Notes under the pieces: model-generated
The model's database searches: none
The model's input: only the letters and a program-made list of their open reading frames with translations
Told to the model about the DNA's origin: nothing
NCBI RefSeq assembly: GCF_900105115.1
Contig: NZ_FNRV01000001.1
Span: forward strand, 1,364,001 to 1,428,000
DNA from: Pseudomonas mohnii
Lineage (GTDB): Bacteria; Pseudomonadota; Gammaproteobacteria; Pseudomonadales; Pseudomonadaceae
Length of the DNA: 64,000 nt
Direction: 5' to 3'
Shown: positions 18,855 to 28,418 of the stretch, in pieces
Layout: each line of letters begins with the position of its first letter
How positions within the stretch are numbered: the stretch's first letter is position 1
Program-made: the position numbers and the translations under genes

Positions 18855-21800
18855 ATGCCGAAATCTGTTGACCGTATTCCGCCGATGCCGCGTATTCAGG
18901 CACTTGATCCACAACGATCCGAGCAGAGCTGGGAAAGTGCCCCCCAATTGTTGGCCGCCTTGAACGGCGCCCGGCTGGGTGCCTGGTATTGGGACATCGA
19001 ACGCGGTCAGATCAGCTGGTCACGGGGTACTCAGGCGCTGTTCGGCTTTGATCCGCGCCAACCGTTGCCCGCCGATCTGGAATACCTCGATTTGCTGCCG
19101 CCGGAAGACCGGGCGAAAACCATTCGTGCCTTCCATGCCGTGATCGCCGGCGCACCGCTGGAGCAAGCGATGCACCACCGCATTCGCTGGCCCGACGGCA
19201 GCCTGCACTGGCTGGAGATCAACGGCAGCCTGCTGCCGGACAAAAACGGCCGACCACGCATGATCGGCGTGATTCGCGAGATCACCCACCAACGTCAGCG
19301 CGAGCAGGCGCTGAGCAGTTCGGAAAAGCGGTTCGCCACCCTGTTCCATCTGTGCCCGAACATGGTGCTGCTGACACGCCAGGAAGACGGCCTGATCACC
19401 GAAGCCAATCAGTATTTCGAAAGCCTGTTTGGCTGGCCGGTGCAAGACGCGATCGGCCGCACCACCCTGGAGTTGGGCCTTTGGGTGAATCCCGAACAAC
19501 GCGCGACACTGGTCAAAGCCACCAAGGCCAAGGGCGAACTGATCAACATGGAGGTGCAGTTTCGCGCCAGCAATGGCCAGATCCACGACGGCATCCTCAG
19601 CGCACAAAAGGTCGAGCTCGAAGGCCAGCCGTACCTGTTGAGCACCTTCCTCGACACTACCGAACGCAAAGCCGCCGAGCACGCCTTGAAAGACAGTCAG
19701 GAACGCCTCGACCTGGCACTGGATTCGGCACAGCTGGGCACTTGGGACTGGCACATTCCCAGCGGCATGCTTTACGGTTCGGCCCGCGCCGCCCAATTGC
19801 ACGGGATGGATGCGAAGCCTTTTCATGAATCTTTCGACGAATTTTTCGAAGGGGTTCCCGGCGAAGAACGCGACAACATGCGCGACGCTTACCGCAGCTT
19901 GCGCGAAGGCCCGGCGGGCAACTATCAACTGACTTACCGCGTACAACTGGAAGACGGCACTTCGCGCTACCTGGAAAGTCGCGCCCGGCTGTACCGCGAT
20001 GAAAATGGCGCGCCGCTGCGCATGGCCGGGACCCTGCTGGACATCACCGATCAAGTCGAACGCGAACAACAGCTGGTGGCCTCCGAAGAAAAATTCGCCA
20101 CCCTGTTCCAGGTCAGCCCGGACCCGATCTGCGTCACCCGCCAGGACACCGGTCAGTTCATCGAGATCAATTCCAGTTTCACCCAGACCTTTGGCTGGGG
20201 CACCGCCGATGTGATTGGCCGCAGCGCTGATGAAATCGGCCTGTGGGACGCCTCGGCCAAAAGCCTGCAGCGCATCGAACAGGTCATCCGCGAGCAAAGC
20301 CTGAATAACGTGGCCATCCTCGTCCAGCACAAGGACGGGCAGTCGCTGACCTGCGTGATTTCCAGCCGTCAGATCAACGTCGGCGACCAGCCATGCATCG
20401 TCACTACGTTACGCGACATCACCCAGCAACAACGCTCGGAAGCAGCGCTCAAGGCCAGCGAAGAGAAGTTCGCCAAGGCGTTCCACTCAAGCCCCGACGC
20501 CATCACCATCACCGAACGCGACACCGGCCGCTACCTGGAGGTCAACGACGGGTTCTGCCGCCTGACCGGCTACCGCGCCGACGAAGTGATCGGGCGCACG
20601 GTGTATCAGGTCGGAATCTGGGCCGAAGAAAAACAACGCGCGGCATTGCTGGCTGAATTGCAGATCAAGGGCCGGGTTCATCACCAGGAAATGCTCGGGC
20701 GCAACAAGCGCGGCGAGTTGTTGACGGTGGAAGTGTCGGTAGAACCGATCACCCTGAACGAAACCGCGTGCCTGCTGCTGACCGCCCGAGACGTCAGCTT
20801 GCTGAAAAACGCCGAAGCGCAGATCCGCCACCTGGCGTACCACGACCCACTGACCAACCTTCCCAACCGCGCGCTGCTGATGGACCGCTTGAGCCAGCAG
20901 ATTGCCCTGCTCAAACGCCACAACCTGCGCGGCGCATTGATGTTTCTCGACCTTGATCACTTCAAGCACATCAACGATTCCCTCGGCCATCCGGTGGGCG
21001 ATACGGTGCTGAAGATCATCACCGCACGCCTGGAAGCCAGTGTGCGCATGGAAGATACCGTCGCGCGCCTGGGCGGCGACGAATTCGTCGTCCTGCTCAG
21101 CGGTCTAGAGGGCTCGCGCAGTGAAGTCAGTGAGCAGGTGCGCGAACTGGCTGACACCTTGCGCGAACTGTTGTCAGAACCGATGTTCCTCGATGGCCAG
21201 CGCCTGCAAGTGACGCCGAGCATTGGCATTGCTCTGATTCCCGACCATGGCTCCACGCCGACGGATTTGCTCAAACGCGCTGACATTGCCCTTTATCGCG
21301 CCAAAGATTCGGGGCGCAACATCGCGCAGATGTATCACAACACCATGCAGAAGGCCGCGAGCGAGCGCCTGCGCATGGAGACCGATCTGCGCCTGGCGCT
21401 GTCCCGGGGTGAGTTTCGCGTGCACTACCAACCCCAGCTCGACGCCCGGAATAACCGTATCGTCGGTGCCGAGGCCCTGGTGCGCTGGACCCACCCCGAA
21501 CTCGGCGCGCAATCGCCAACCGAATTCATCAAGGTGCTGGAGGACAGCGGGCTGATCCTGGAGGTCGGCACCTGGATTCTCGACGAAGCCTGTCAGGCCT
21601 TCCGGCAATTGATCGCCAATCGCCTGATCGACCCGCTGAACTTCAGCCTGTGCGTCAACATCAGCCCAAGGCAGTTCCGCCAGAACGACTTTGTCGAACG
21701 CATCGAAAACAGCCTCGCCAGCCATGGCCTGCCCTGCTCGCTGCTGAAACTGGAAATCACCGAAGGCATCGTCATCCAGAACCTGGAAGACACCATCAAT

Positions 21801-22133
21801 AAGATGCGCCGCCTGAAAAAACTCGGCGTGAGCTTCGCCATGGACGACTTCGGCACCGGTTACTCCTCGCTGACCTACCTCAAGCGCCTGCCGGTCGACA
21901 CGCTGAAAATCGACCAATCGTTCATCCGCGACGCCACCACCGACCCCAACGACGCCGAAATCATCCGCGCCATCGTCGCCATGGCTCGCAGCCTGGATCT
22001 GAAGGTGATTGCCGAAGGCGTGGAGACGCCGGAGCAACTGGCGTTCCTGCAGGGGCTGGAGTGCCATTTCTATCAGGGTTACCTGCACAGCCAGCCGTTG
22101 CCGGTGGAGGAGTTTCAGAAACTCCTGAGGTAA
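18855..22133 (+). CDS. Cytosolic five-PAS GGDEF-EAL cyclic-di-GMP protein
   Basis: The 1092-residue protein has no membrane segment. Five PAS/PAC units lie at about residues 30-150, 150-275, 280-405, 405-530 and 530-655, then GGDEF (about 660-825) and EAL (about 835-1085). The cyclase site is intact (RLGGDEF, near 738-742), and RxxD five residues before it is a product-inhibition site. The phosphodiesterase site is also intact: EALVRW, NISPRQF, LEITEG, DDFGTGYSSL and IAEGVET. Either activity, or both, may operate, under control of small ligands, redox or partners bound by PAS. ATG at 18855 is chosen: AAGG sits 7 nt upstream, better than a TTG at 18849. It is transcribed alone. Confidence 0.92.
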   Translation: MPKSVDRIPPMPRIQALDPQRSEQSWESAPQLLAALNGARLGAWYWDIERGQISWSRGTQALFGFDPRQPLPADLEYLDLLPPEDRAKTIRAFHAVIAGAPLEQAMHHRIRWPDGSLHWLEINGSLLPDKNGRPRMIGVIREITHQRQREQALSSSEKRFATLFHLCPNMVLLTRQEDGLITEANQYFESLFGWPVQDAIGRTTLELGLWVNPEQRATLVKATKAKGELINMEVQFRASNGQIHDGILSAQKVELEGQPYLLSTFLDTTERKAAEHALKDSQERLDLALDSAQLGTWDWHIPSGMLYGSARAAQLHGMDAKPFHESFDEFFEGVPGEERDNMRDAYRSLREGPAGNYQLTYRVQLEDGTSRYLESRARLYRDENGAPLRMAGTLLDITDQVEREQQLVASEEKFATLFQVSPDPICVTRQDTGQFIEINSSFTQTFGWGTADVIGRSADEIGLWDASAKSLQRIEQVIREQSLNNVAILVQHKDGQSLTCVISSRQINVGDQPCIVTTLRDITQQQRSEAALKASEEKFAKAFHSSPDAITITERDTGRYLEVNDGFCRLTGYRADEVIGRTVYQVGIWAEEKQRAALLAELQIKGRVHHQEMLGRNKRGELLTVEVSVEPITLNETACLLLTARDVSLLKNAEAQIRHLAYHDPLTNLPNRALLMDRLSQQIALLKRHNLRGALMFLDLDHFKHINDSLGHPVGDTVLKIITARLEASVRMEDTVARLGGDEFVVLLSGLEGSRSEVSEQVRELADTLRELLSEPMFLDGQRLQVTPSIGIALIPDHGSTPTDLLKRADIALYRAKDSGRNIAQMYHNTMQKAASERLRMETDLRLALSRGEFRVHYQPQLDARNNRIVGAEALVRWTHPELGAQSPTEFIKVLEDSGLILEVGTWILDEACQAFRQLIANRLIDPLNFSLCVNISPRQFRQNDFVERIENSLASHGLPCSLLKLEITEGIVIQNLEDTINKMRRLKKLGVSFAMDDFGTGYSSLTYLKRLPVDTLKIDQSFIRDATTDPNDAEIIRAIVAMARSLDLKVIAEGVETPEQLAFLQGLECHFYQGYLHSQPLPVEEFQKLLR

Positions 22134-22162
22134 TCAGATCTTTGCGGGAATGGGATACAAAA

Positions 22163-22185
22163 AAGGGGCGCCCATGGCGCCCCTT
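22163..22185. terminator. Bidirectional terminator between the GGDEF-EAL gene and hsp20
   Basis: A 10-bp stem (AAGGGGCGCC / GGCGCCCCTT) with a 3-nt loop is flanked by A6 on the left, so the minus strand reads into TTTTTT. It serves the hsp20 gene and probably also the convergent GGDEF-EAL gene. Confidence 0.85.
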
Positions 22186-22199
22186 CTTGTTGCTCTGAC

Positions 22200-22646
22200 T
22201 CAGTGCTGCAGAGCCGGTTTTTCCGTCCCGTTGATCGGGATGCGTTTGGCTTTCGCCTCTTCCGGAATCACCCGCAGCAGGTCGATGCTCAACAGACCGT
22301 TGCTCAGGCCAGCAGCCTTGATTTCGATATGGTCCGCCAGTCGGAACGACAGCTTGAACGCACGCTGGGCAATGCCTTGGTGCAGGAAGGTCACGCCTTC
22401 GTTGCTGTCACGTTTGCCGCCACTAATGGTCAGCACACCCTTCTCGACTTGCAGCTCCAGGTCTTCTTCCTGGAAACCGGCCGCCGCCACGACGATGCGG
22501 TATTGATCGTCACCGTGCTTTTCGACGTTGTACGGTGGGTAAGTGCTGCCTGGTTCATTGCGCAGGGCGGTTTCGAACAGGTCGTTGAAACGATCGAAGC
22601 CTACCGAGGAACGGAACAGAGGCGCCAGGGAAAATGCAGTACTCAT
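22200..22646 (-). CDS. ibpA: Small heat-shock protein, IbpA-type Hsp20
   Basis: This 148-residue ATP-independent holdase has an alpha-crystallin domain (about residues 38-128). It includes YRIVVAAAGFQEEDLELQV, the GVLTISGGK strand and the FKLSFRLADHIEIKAAGLSNGLL core, then a short C-terminal tail with the IPI anchor motif (RIPING). It binds unfolding proteins for later release by DnaK/ClpB. A sigma-32 promoter and a ROSE-type thermometer lie just upstream (see those entries), which agrees with heat control. Confidence 0.95.
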   Translation of the reverse strand: MSTAFSLAPLFRSSVGFDRFNDLFETALRNEPGSTYPPYNVEKHGDDQYRIVVAAAGFQEEDLELQVEKGVLTISGGKRDSNEGVTFLHQGIAQRAFKLSFRLADHIEIKAAGLSNGLLSIDLLRVIPEEAKAKRIPINGTEKPALQH

Positions 22647-22712
22647 GATTCAAATCTCCTGAAAATAATCAGCAAGTTATTTGTCTCCGCGACCCGAATT
22701 CGGCATCGCGTA
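22647..22712 (-). promoter_or_regulatory. ROSE-type RNA thermometer in the hsp20 leader
   Basis: In the minus-strand leader, CTTGCTGA (22669-22676) pairs with TCAGGAG (22656-22662) around a 6-nt loop, leaving a single bulged G opposite the Shine-Dalgarno. This is the hallmark U(U)GCU / AGGA pairing of ROSE elements. A second hairpin with a GCGA/TCGC base and CCG/CGG top lies upstream (22689-22709). The structure should hide the ribosome site at low temperature. Confidence 0.8.
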
Positions 22713-22717
22713 ACCCT

Positions 22718-22745
22718 TAGATAGGGACCGCCAATTGCTTTTCAA
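22718..22745 (-). promoter_or_regulatory. Sigma-32 (RpoH) promoter of hsp20
   Basis: On the minus strand, TTGAAA (22740-22745), a 13-bp spacer and CCCTATCTA (22718-22726) closely match the heat-shock consensus (CTTGAAA, N12-15, CCCCATnT). The expected start point lies a few bases upstream of the ROSE hairpins. Confidence 0.8.
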
Positions 22746-22776
22746 GAGATTTTTTTCAAATTTTTTTTAACGATTT

Positions 22777-23736
22777 TCAGGCGGCTTCAGCGACCTGCAG
22801 CCCCAACAAGCGCGAGACCTGATCCAGCTCGGTCTCACGACGCAGGACACTGAACAGCTCCACCGCTTCGGGATAATTGCGGGTCAGCATCGCCAGCCAT
22901 TGCTTCAAACGGCCCGGTGATTGGCGAGGCGTCATCTGCGCCTTGGCTTGCAGCCAGAAATCCTGAATCAGAGGCAGCAGCTCGGCCCAGGTCATCTCAA
23001 TGACCTCTTCACCGGCCCTTGCCGCAGCAATTTGCCGAGCCAAGTCCGGACGTGAAACCAGGCCGCGACCGAGCATGATGTCTTCCACACCGCTGATTTC
23101 GCGGCAACGGCGCCAGTCTTCGACACTCCAGATATCGCCATTGGCAAACACCGGCACCTTGACCACGTCCTGAACCCGCGGAATCCACTCCCAATGCGCT
23201 GGAGGCTTGTAGCCGTCGGTTTTGGTTCGTGCATGAACCACGATGTGCGCAGCGCCACCTTCGGCCAGGGCCGTGGCGCACACCAGTGAGCCATCCGGGC
23301 TGTCGAAGCCCAGGCGCATCTTGGCGGTCACGGGAATGTGCGACGGAACGGCGCGACGGACCTGTTCGACGATCTGGTTCAGCAGCTCCGGCTCCTTGAG
23401 CAGCACTGCACCACCACGAGACTTGTTCACGGTTTTGGCCGGGCAGCCGAAGTTCAGATCAATCACTTCGGACCCCAGCTCACAGGCCAGCGCGGCGTTC
23501 TCTGCCAGGCACACCGGATCGGAACCCAATAACTGCACGCGCAGCGGCACACCGGCAGCGGTGCGAGCACCGTTGAGCAATTCCGGGCCGAACTTGTGGA
23601 AATAGGCAGGCGTGAGCAACTGATCGTTGACACGAATGAACTCGGTTACGCACCAATCAATGCCACCCACGCGGGTCAGCACGTCGCGCAGGATGTCGTC
23701 AACCAACCCCTCCATGGGCGCCAAGGCAATTTGCAT
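22777..23736 (-). CDS. dusC: tRNA-dihydrouridine(16) synthase
   Basis: FMN-dependent reduction of uridine 16 in tRNA. The 319-residue TIM-barrel protein starts [20 protein letters not shown]. Cys98 in [16 protein letters not shown] is the catalytic Cys, and KMRLGFD and HARTK supply FMN contacts. The [11 protein letters not shown] segment and the DWCVTEF start are typical of the DusC subfamily. ATG at 23734-23736 is preferred to an in-frame TTG 15 bp upstream. Confidence 0.93.
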   Translation of the reverse strand: MQIALAPMEGLVDDILRDVLTRVGGIDWCVTEFIRVNDQLLTPAYFHKFGPELLNGARTAAGVPLRVQLLGSDPVCLAENAALACELGSEVIDLNFGCPAKTVNKSRGGAVLLKEPELLNQIVEQVRRAVPSHIPVTAKMRLGFDSPDGSLVCATALAEGGAAHIVVHARTKTDGYKPPAHWEWIPRVQDVVKVPVFANGDIWSVEDWRRCREISGVEDIMLGRGLVSRPDLARQIAAARAGEEVIEMTWAELLPLIQDFWLQAKAQMTPRQSPGRLKQWLAMLTRNYPEAVELFSVLRRETELDQVSRLLGLQVAEAA

Positions 23737-23811
23737 GAAAAACACACTCAACGAAAAACGTGCGGCAGTTTACTGGATTACGCAGGAAATCTGCAGAACA
23801 TCGCAGATCCT

Positions 23812-23911
23812 TTGTAGGAGGAGCTCGCTCGCGATGGATTCAAAAACACCACGGGGAACCAGACAGTCCGCGTGATCGTTGACCACCATCGCGAGCAAGC
23901 TCGTTCCTACG
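23812..23911. repeat. REP doublet between dusC and the thioesterase gene
   Basis: Two inverted REP copies (about 23812-23837 and 23884-23911, core AGCTCGCTCGCGATGG and complement) lie about 46 bp apart. The right copy runs into the stop codon of the thioesterase gene at 23907. Confidence 0.88.
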
Positions 23912-24350
23912 ATAGTTGGAGCGACAGCAACGCCGGGCCATAACCCTCGATGAACTCCACTGGCATGCGCTTGGGCCGACCGGTGGACAGTTCGATGCAA
24001 ACAAAGGTGGTTTGCGCCCGCAGCAGCGTGGTGTTGTCGCTCGGGCGCTTCAACTGGAAGTGTCGGGTCATTTTCAGGCGCTGATCCCAATCGACGATCC
24101 AGGTCGCCAATTGCAGCTCGTCGCCCTCATAAGCGGCCGCCAGGTAATCGATCTCATGCCGCACCACCGCCATCGCCCGGTCCAGTCGACGATACTCGAC
24201 CAGATCCAGGCCCAGGCGCTGGGAGTGGCGCCACGCACAGCGCTCGAGCCAGGTGACGTACACCGCATTATTGGCGTGCCCGAGCCCGTCGATGTCCTCG
24301 GCGCCCACTTGCAGATCAATGATAAATGGCGTTGCCCGATCCCAGCCCAT
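23907..24350 (-). CDS. Acyl-CoA thioesterase, 4HBT hotdog fold
   Basis: The 147-residue hotdog-fold protein has the catalytic 4HBT motif DGLGHANNAVYVTWLE (Asp near residue 21) and the beta-strand WDQRLKMTRHFQL. It belongs to the YbgC/FadM-like group that hydrolyses acyl-CoA; chain-length preference cannot be read. It is 48 bp downstream of an alpha/beta hydrolase gene and likely in one unit with it. The last codons fall inside a REP palindrome. Confidence 0.88.
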   Translation of the reverse strand: MGWDRATPFIIDLQVGAEDIDGLGHANNAVYVTWLERCAWRHSQRLGLDLVEYRRLDRAMAVVRHEIDYLAAAYEGDELQLATWIVDWDQRLKMTRHFQLKRPSDNTTLLRAQTTFVCIELSTGRPKRMPVEFIEGYGPALLSLQLS

Positions 24351-24398
24351 GCCCCACTCCCGGTCAAATGATGTCGACCGGGGCAGTGTAACGGATGC

Positions 24399-25232
24399 TC
24401 AGGCCGATTGGCGCGATTGCAGACTTCGTCCGGCCAGAAGTGATAGCACGCCATCAATCACCCGAGGGTCGGCCAATACTCGCTGATGACCGCCTTCTTG
24501 CAGACGCAACAGACGGCTGTCGAACCAGGCTTCGTGGATCGCCTGCGATTCCTTCACCAAAACAAACTTGTCGTCTTCGGCATGGATGATCAGGCCGGGC
24601 ATGTCCAGTTGGTAGTGCGCCACATCCAGCGTGGCAGCGCGCATGCCGACGTCTTTCTCAACCTGACGGATGAATGCCGAGCGAGCTTTTGGCGGCAACC
24701 CGACATAGCGCGCAAAGCCACGTAGTACACCGAGGATTCGCGCCGGAGCTGCGATTGTCACCAGAGTTTCGGTGCGCAAGCCCAGTTGCACAGCGAGCAT
24801 GGCACTGGCCCCGCCCATGGAGTGACCGATGACGGCTTGAAGCGGTGGCAGCTCGGCGGCGGCTTCGAGCATGGCGCGGGCGAACAGCACGACATTCGCC
24901 TCGGTTCCCGGCGAGCGACCGTGCGCCGGGCCGTCGAGGGCAACCACCGTGTACCCGGCATCGACCAGGGCAGTGATGAGACTGGCAAACTGCGTCGGCC
25001 GGCCTTCCCAACCGTGCATCAGCAGCACTGCCGGGCCCTGCCCCCAGCGCAATGCCGAGAGACCGAAACGCAAAGTGATCCGTTCGGATTTGGCCAGCAG
25101 CGGCAATTCCCAATCACGCGGCGGCAAATCTCGCGGCGTCATGAACGCCAGTCGCATTTTTCTTGCAACCAGTTTTGGAGCAAACCAACCCAAGGTGCCA
25201 TTGACGCCACGAACCCACTTTAACGCGCTCAT
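24399..25232 (-). CDS. Alpha/beta hydrolase
   Basis: The 277-residue protein has an alpha/beta hydrolase fold. The nucleophile is the Ser in GHSMGGASA (about residue 137), the oxyanion-hole motif is LMHGWEGRPTQF, an Asp lies in IHAEDDKFV and the final His in EGGHQRVLAD. All catalytic triad positions are present. There is no signal peptide; the N-terminal 50 residues are amphipathic and may cover the active site. It is 29 bp downstream of a TetR gene on the same strand, so it is probably regulated by it. The substrate is unknown. Confidence 0.87.
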   Translation of the reverse strand: MSALKWVRGVNGTLGWFAPKLVARKMRLAFMTPRDLPPRDWELPLLAKSERITLRFGLSALRWGQGPAVLLMHGWEGRPTQFASLITALVDAGYTVVALDGPAHGRSPGTEANVVLFARAMLEAAAELPPLQAVIGHSMGGASAMLAVQLGLRTETLVTIAAPARILGVLRGFARYVGLPPKARSAFIRQVEKDVGMRAATLDVAHYQLDMPGLIIHAEDDKFVLVKESQAIHEAWFDSRLLRLQEGGHQRVLADPRVIDGVLSLLAGRSLQSRQSA

Positions 25233-25261
25233 CGCTCTCTCCTCAGGCTGTAGCCTTCAGG

Positions 25262-25801
25262 TCAACGCACTGCTGACTTGGCAGCGCGAAGCAATCGGTC
25301 GGATAAATCACCGGGGCCCAGCGCCCGTGCCAGCGCCAGACCGCCCACCATCAAGGCCATGTCGGCCAGGGCTTTATCGGTGTCTTCGGGACTGGCCGCC
25401 AACTGCGCGACCATCAGTTCCATGTGTTCATTCAGTGCGATCCGGAAGGCATCGGGCAGACGTCCGAGCTCACCGATCGAGGCCGGAATCGGGCACGCAG
25501 ACTCGCTGGAATCACGGTGTTTGCGCGACAGATAGAACGCCGCGACCAGGGCGCGACGCTCTTCACCGGTCAGTTCGGCATCCATGTCAGCAATCAGGTC
25601 ACGGCGGCGACCCAGCAATTGCTTGAACGCCTCCAGCATCATTGCGTCCTTGCTTTCGAAGTGCGCATAAAAGCCGCCGACGGTCAGGCCGGCTGCGCCC
25701 ATTACTTCGCCCACGCTAGGCTCGGCCGGGCCGCGCTGAATCAGCGCTGCGCTGGCAGCCTTGAGGATGCGTTCACGGGTTTGAGCTTTTTTATCGTTCA
25801 T
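25262..25801 (-). CDS. TetR-family repressor
   Basis: The 179-residue protein has an N-terminal helix-turn-helix (TRERILKAASAALIQRG through LTVGGFYAHFESKDAMML, about residues 8-55) and a C-terminal ligand domain. It heads a minus-strand run with the alpha/beta hydrolase and thioesterase genes. The GGFYAHF recognition-helix sequence is common in Pseudomonas regulators of solvent or lipid-stress genes. The inverted repeat 24 bp upstream of its start is a likely self-operator. Confidence 0.9.
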   Translation of the reverse strand: MNDKKAQTRERILKAASAALIQRGPAEPSVGEVMGAAGLTVGGFYAHFESKDAMMLEAFKQLLGRRRDLIADMDAELTGEERRALVAAFYLSRKHRDSSESACPIPASIGELGRLPDAFRIALNEHMELMVAQLAASPEDTDKALADMALMVGGLALARALGPGDLSDRLLRAAKSAVR

Positions 25802-25824
25802 CGTTGCCTCCGAATATTACGACT

Positions 25825-25837
25825 AGAATATTATTCT
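25825..25837. promoter_or_regulatory. Candidate TetR operator
   Basis: The dyad AGAATA-T-TATTCT is 24-36 bp upstream of the TetR start, in an AT-rich stretch with a second GAATATTA copy at 25812-25819. Autoregulation is inferred from position and symmetry. Confidence 0.45.
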
Positions 25838-25930
25838 CATAATAATTTTCTGCAAGTCGTAGATGTGACCGCTGGTCTGAAGAACAGTTTGAAAGAAATG
25901 GGGGAATTTGGCTAAACGCCAGACAAACAA

Positions 25931-25959
25931 AAGGGCCATTCAATAATTGAATGACCCTT
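25931..25959 (-). terminator. Terminator of the tRNA-Glu/Ala operon
   Basis: The hairpin AAGGGCCATTCAA / TTGAATGACCCTT has one mismatch and a 3-nt loop. It is followed on the minus strand by TTTGTTTGTCT and lies 26 bp after the last tRNA. Confidence 0.75.
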
Positions 25960-25985
25960 ATAAAATCCCGCAGAGCGGGTAATCG

Positions 25986-26061
25986 TGGCGTCCCCTAGGG
26001 GACTCGAACCCCTGTTACCGCCGTGAAAGGGCGGTGTCCTAGGCCACTAGACGAAGGGGAC
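25986..26061 (-). tRNA. tRNA-Glu(UUC), second of two copies in the operon
   Basis: The 76-nt gene including encoded CCA has a GTCCCCT/AGGGGAC acceptor stem, the anticodon loop CTTTCAC (anticodon TTC) and the GGTTCGAGTCC T arm. It is identical to the copy at 26271-26346. Confidence 0.97.
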
Positions 26062-26141
26062 ACAAACCCTTCTATACAACTGACCAGTGCTGAGAACTGA
26101 TCGATTCAAGGCCGGTGTGGCCAGACCTTGAACTGTAAAAT

Positions 26142-26217
<76 letters not shown>

Positions 26218-26270
26218 GGATTTTTCGCCTCGCGGCGGAGCGACATCTTGCAACATCGCTTCTGTAAAAC

Positions 26271-26346
26271 TGGCGTCCCCTAGGGGACTCGAACCCCTGT
26301 TACCGCCGTGAAAGGGCGGTGTCCTAGGCCACTAGACGAAGGGGAC
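26271..26346 (-). tRNA. tRNA-Glu(UUC), first copy
   Basis: The 76-nt gene with encoded CCA has anticodon TTC. It is identical in sequence to the tRNA-Glu at 25986-26061 and separated from the neighbouring tRNA-Ala by a near-identical spacer. Confidence 0.97.
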
Positions 26347-26425
26347 GCAAACCCTTCTATACAACTGATCAACGCTGAGTGTTGATCGCTTCAAGGCCGG
26401 TGTGGCCAGACCTTGAAGTGTAAAT

Positions 26426-26501
<76 letters not shown>

Positions 26502-26534
26502 TCATCGTTGATGTCATCGCTGAGGACGGGGCGA

Positions 26535-26563
26535 ATCTTAAGGGTGTATCGAAAGCCTGTCAA
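26535..26563 (-). promoter_or_regulatory. Strong sigma-70 promoter of the tRNA-Ala/Glu operon
   Basis: On the minus strand, TTGACA (26558-26563), a 17-bp spacer and TAAGAT (26535-26540) are followed by a GC-rich discriminator (TTCGCCCC). AT-rich tracts lie upstream of the -35 as an UP-like element. The GC-rich discriminator is typical of growth-rate and stringent-controlled stable RNA promoters. Confidence 0.85.
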
Positions 26564-26703
26564 ACTTATTTTTGAAAAATTTCAAAATTTTTTGTCGGCA
26601 TAACAACCACTTACCGCCCTTCCCCCGTAAATTCAGGAGAAAACGCCGGAGGACAGGAGCAAAAGATCCCGGCCTCCGACGGCTACCGCAGAGTCAGACG
26701 TGC

Positions 26704-28185
26704 TCAGGCGATAGCGCCCAGGAGCTTTTCCCACTCTTTGTTTTCTTTCTTCGACACGCCGCCCAGCAGGTCGATCGCCTGGCGCAGACGGAAACGCGTC
26801 AGGTCCGGACCGAGGATCTCCATCGCATCGAGCACAGACACCGAGCTCGCCTGACCTGTGATCGCGGCAAACATCAGCGGCATGGCATCACGCAGCTTCA
26901 GCTCCAGGGACTCGACCACGGCCTGAATGGTCGCGGTGATGCTGTCCTTCTCCCACTGACGCAGGCTTTCCAGCTTCCACAGGATCAACTGCATCAACTG
27001 ACGAACCTGATCGCCGGACAGCTTCTTCGATTCGAACAGTTTTGCGTCCGGATTCACGCCACCGGCAAAGAAGAATCCGGCCAGCGGTGCAACCTGGCTG
27101 AAGGTCTCGACGCGGCCCTGCACGTGCGGCGCGATCTTCATCATGTATTCGGAATTGAAGGCCCACTTCTGGACGCGCGCGGCGAATTCTTCCACCGGCA
27201 GGTCGCGCAGCCACTGGCCGTTGAGCCACGACAATTTCTCGATGTCGAAAATCGGCCCGCCCAGGGACACACGCTTCAGATCGAAGTTATCGACCATCTC
27301 CTGCAGGGAGAACTTCTCGCGCTCGTCCGGCATCGACCAGCCCATGCGCCCCAGGTAGTTGAGCATTGCTTCCGGCATGAAGCCCATGCGCTCGTAGAAC
27401 GTCACCGAGGTCGGGTTCTTGCGCTTGGACAGCTTGCTCTTGTCCGGGTTACGCAACAGCGGCATGTAGCACAGCTCCGGCTGCTCCCAACCGAAGTATT
27501 CGTACAAGAGGATCAGTTTCGGCGCCGACGGCAGCCACTCTTCACCACGCAACACGTGGGTGATGCCCATCAGGTGGTCATCGACCACGTTGGCCAGGAA
27601 GTAGGTCGGCAGGCCGTCAGTCTTCATCAGGACTTGCATGTCCATGCGGTCCCACGGGATTTCGACGTCGCCACGCAGCATGTCCGGAACCACGCAGACG
27701 CCTTCGCTCGGCACCTTCATGCGGATCACGTGCGGCTCGCCAGCGGCCAGGCGACGCGCGACTTCTTCCTTGGACAACAACAGCGCACGACCGTCGTAAC
27801 GTGGCGTCTCGCCGCGAGCCATCTGCTCGGCGCGCATCTGGTCCAGCTCTTCGGCGGTGCAGAAGCACGGGAAGGCATGGCCCATATCGACCAACTGCTG
27901 GCAATACTTCTGATAAATCTCGCCACGCTCGCTCTGACGGTAAGGACCGTGCGGGCCACCCACGTCCGGGCCTTCGCTCCAGTCGATGCCCAACCAGCGC
28001 AAGGCGTCGAAAATCTGCTGTTCGGACTCACGGGTCGAACGCAGCTGGTCAGTGTCTTCGATCCGCAGGATGAACTCACCGCCGTGCTGCTTGGCAAAGC
28101 AGTAGTTGAACAATGCGATGTAAGCGGTACCTACGTGGGGGTCCCCTGTAGGCGATGGCGCGATGCGCGTGCGGACGGTGGTCAT
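26704..28185 (-). CDS. gltX: Glutamyl-tRNA synthetase
   Basis: The 493-residue class I synthetase has the HIGH-type motif [11 protein letters not shown] (about residues 9-19) and a KMSKS-type motif KLSKRKNPT (near 250). A C-terminal helical anticodon-binding domain follows. ATG at 28183-28185 is chosen ([12 protein letters not shown]); an in-frame TTG 15 bp upstream is less likely. It lies 200 bp downstream of the tRNA-Glu/Ala operon on the same strand, a conserved gltX/tRNA association. Confidence 0.96.
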   Translation of the reverse strand: MTTVRTRIAPSPTGDPHVGTAYIALFNYCFAKQHGGEFILRIEDTDQLRSTRESEQQIFDALRWLGIDWSEGPDVGGPHGPYRQSERGEIYQKYCQQLVDMGHAFPCFCTAEELDQMRAEQMARGETPRYDGRALLLSKEEVARRLAAGEPHVIRMKVPSEGVCVVPDMLRGDVEIPWDRMDMQVLMKTDGLPTYFLANVVDDHLMGITHVLRGEEWLPSAPKLILLYEYFGWEQPELCYMPLLRNPDKSKLSKRKNPTSVTFYERMGFMPEAMLNYLGRMGWSMPDEREKFSLQEMVDNFDLKRVSLGGPIFDIEKLSWLNGQWLRDLPVEEFAARVQKWAFNSEYMMKIAPHVQGRVETFSQVAPLAGFFFAGGVNPDAKLFESKKLSGDQVRQLMQLILWKLESLRQWEKDSITATIQAVVESLELKLRDAMPLMFAAITGQASSVSVLDAMEILGPDLTRFRLRQAIDLLGGVSKKENKEWEKLLGAIA

Positions 28186-28418
28186 GGCAAGTCTCAACAA
28201 AAGAATAGAAAGCGAGGATCAGACAAGGGGCGAATGGTAACAGGCGACACCCGCCCGGCTCCAGTCAGCAGGGCATTTAAGCCAAGGTTGCGTCTACAAC
28301 GACCGTTTGCCGCGGTGAATGACTGAATATCAGCCAATGGCATTTACCGTTTATCGGCTGTATGCAAGATTCGCCTGCTGATAACTTTCCTGACAATTTC
28401 TCGACTACAGTTTGCCCC

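Noticed and set aside
26572..28326. 584-codon plus-strand frame opposite gltX
   Set aside because: It is antisense to a well-supported aminoacyl-tRNA synthetase and has unlikely composition.
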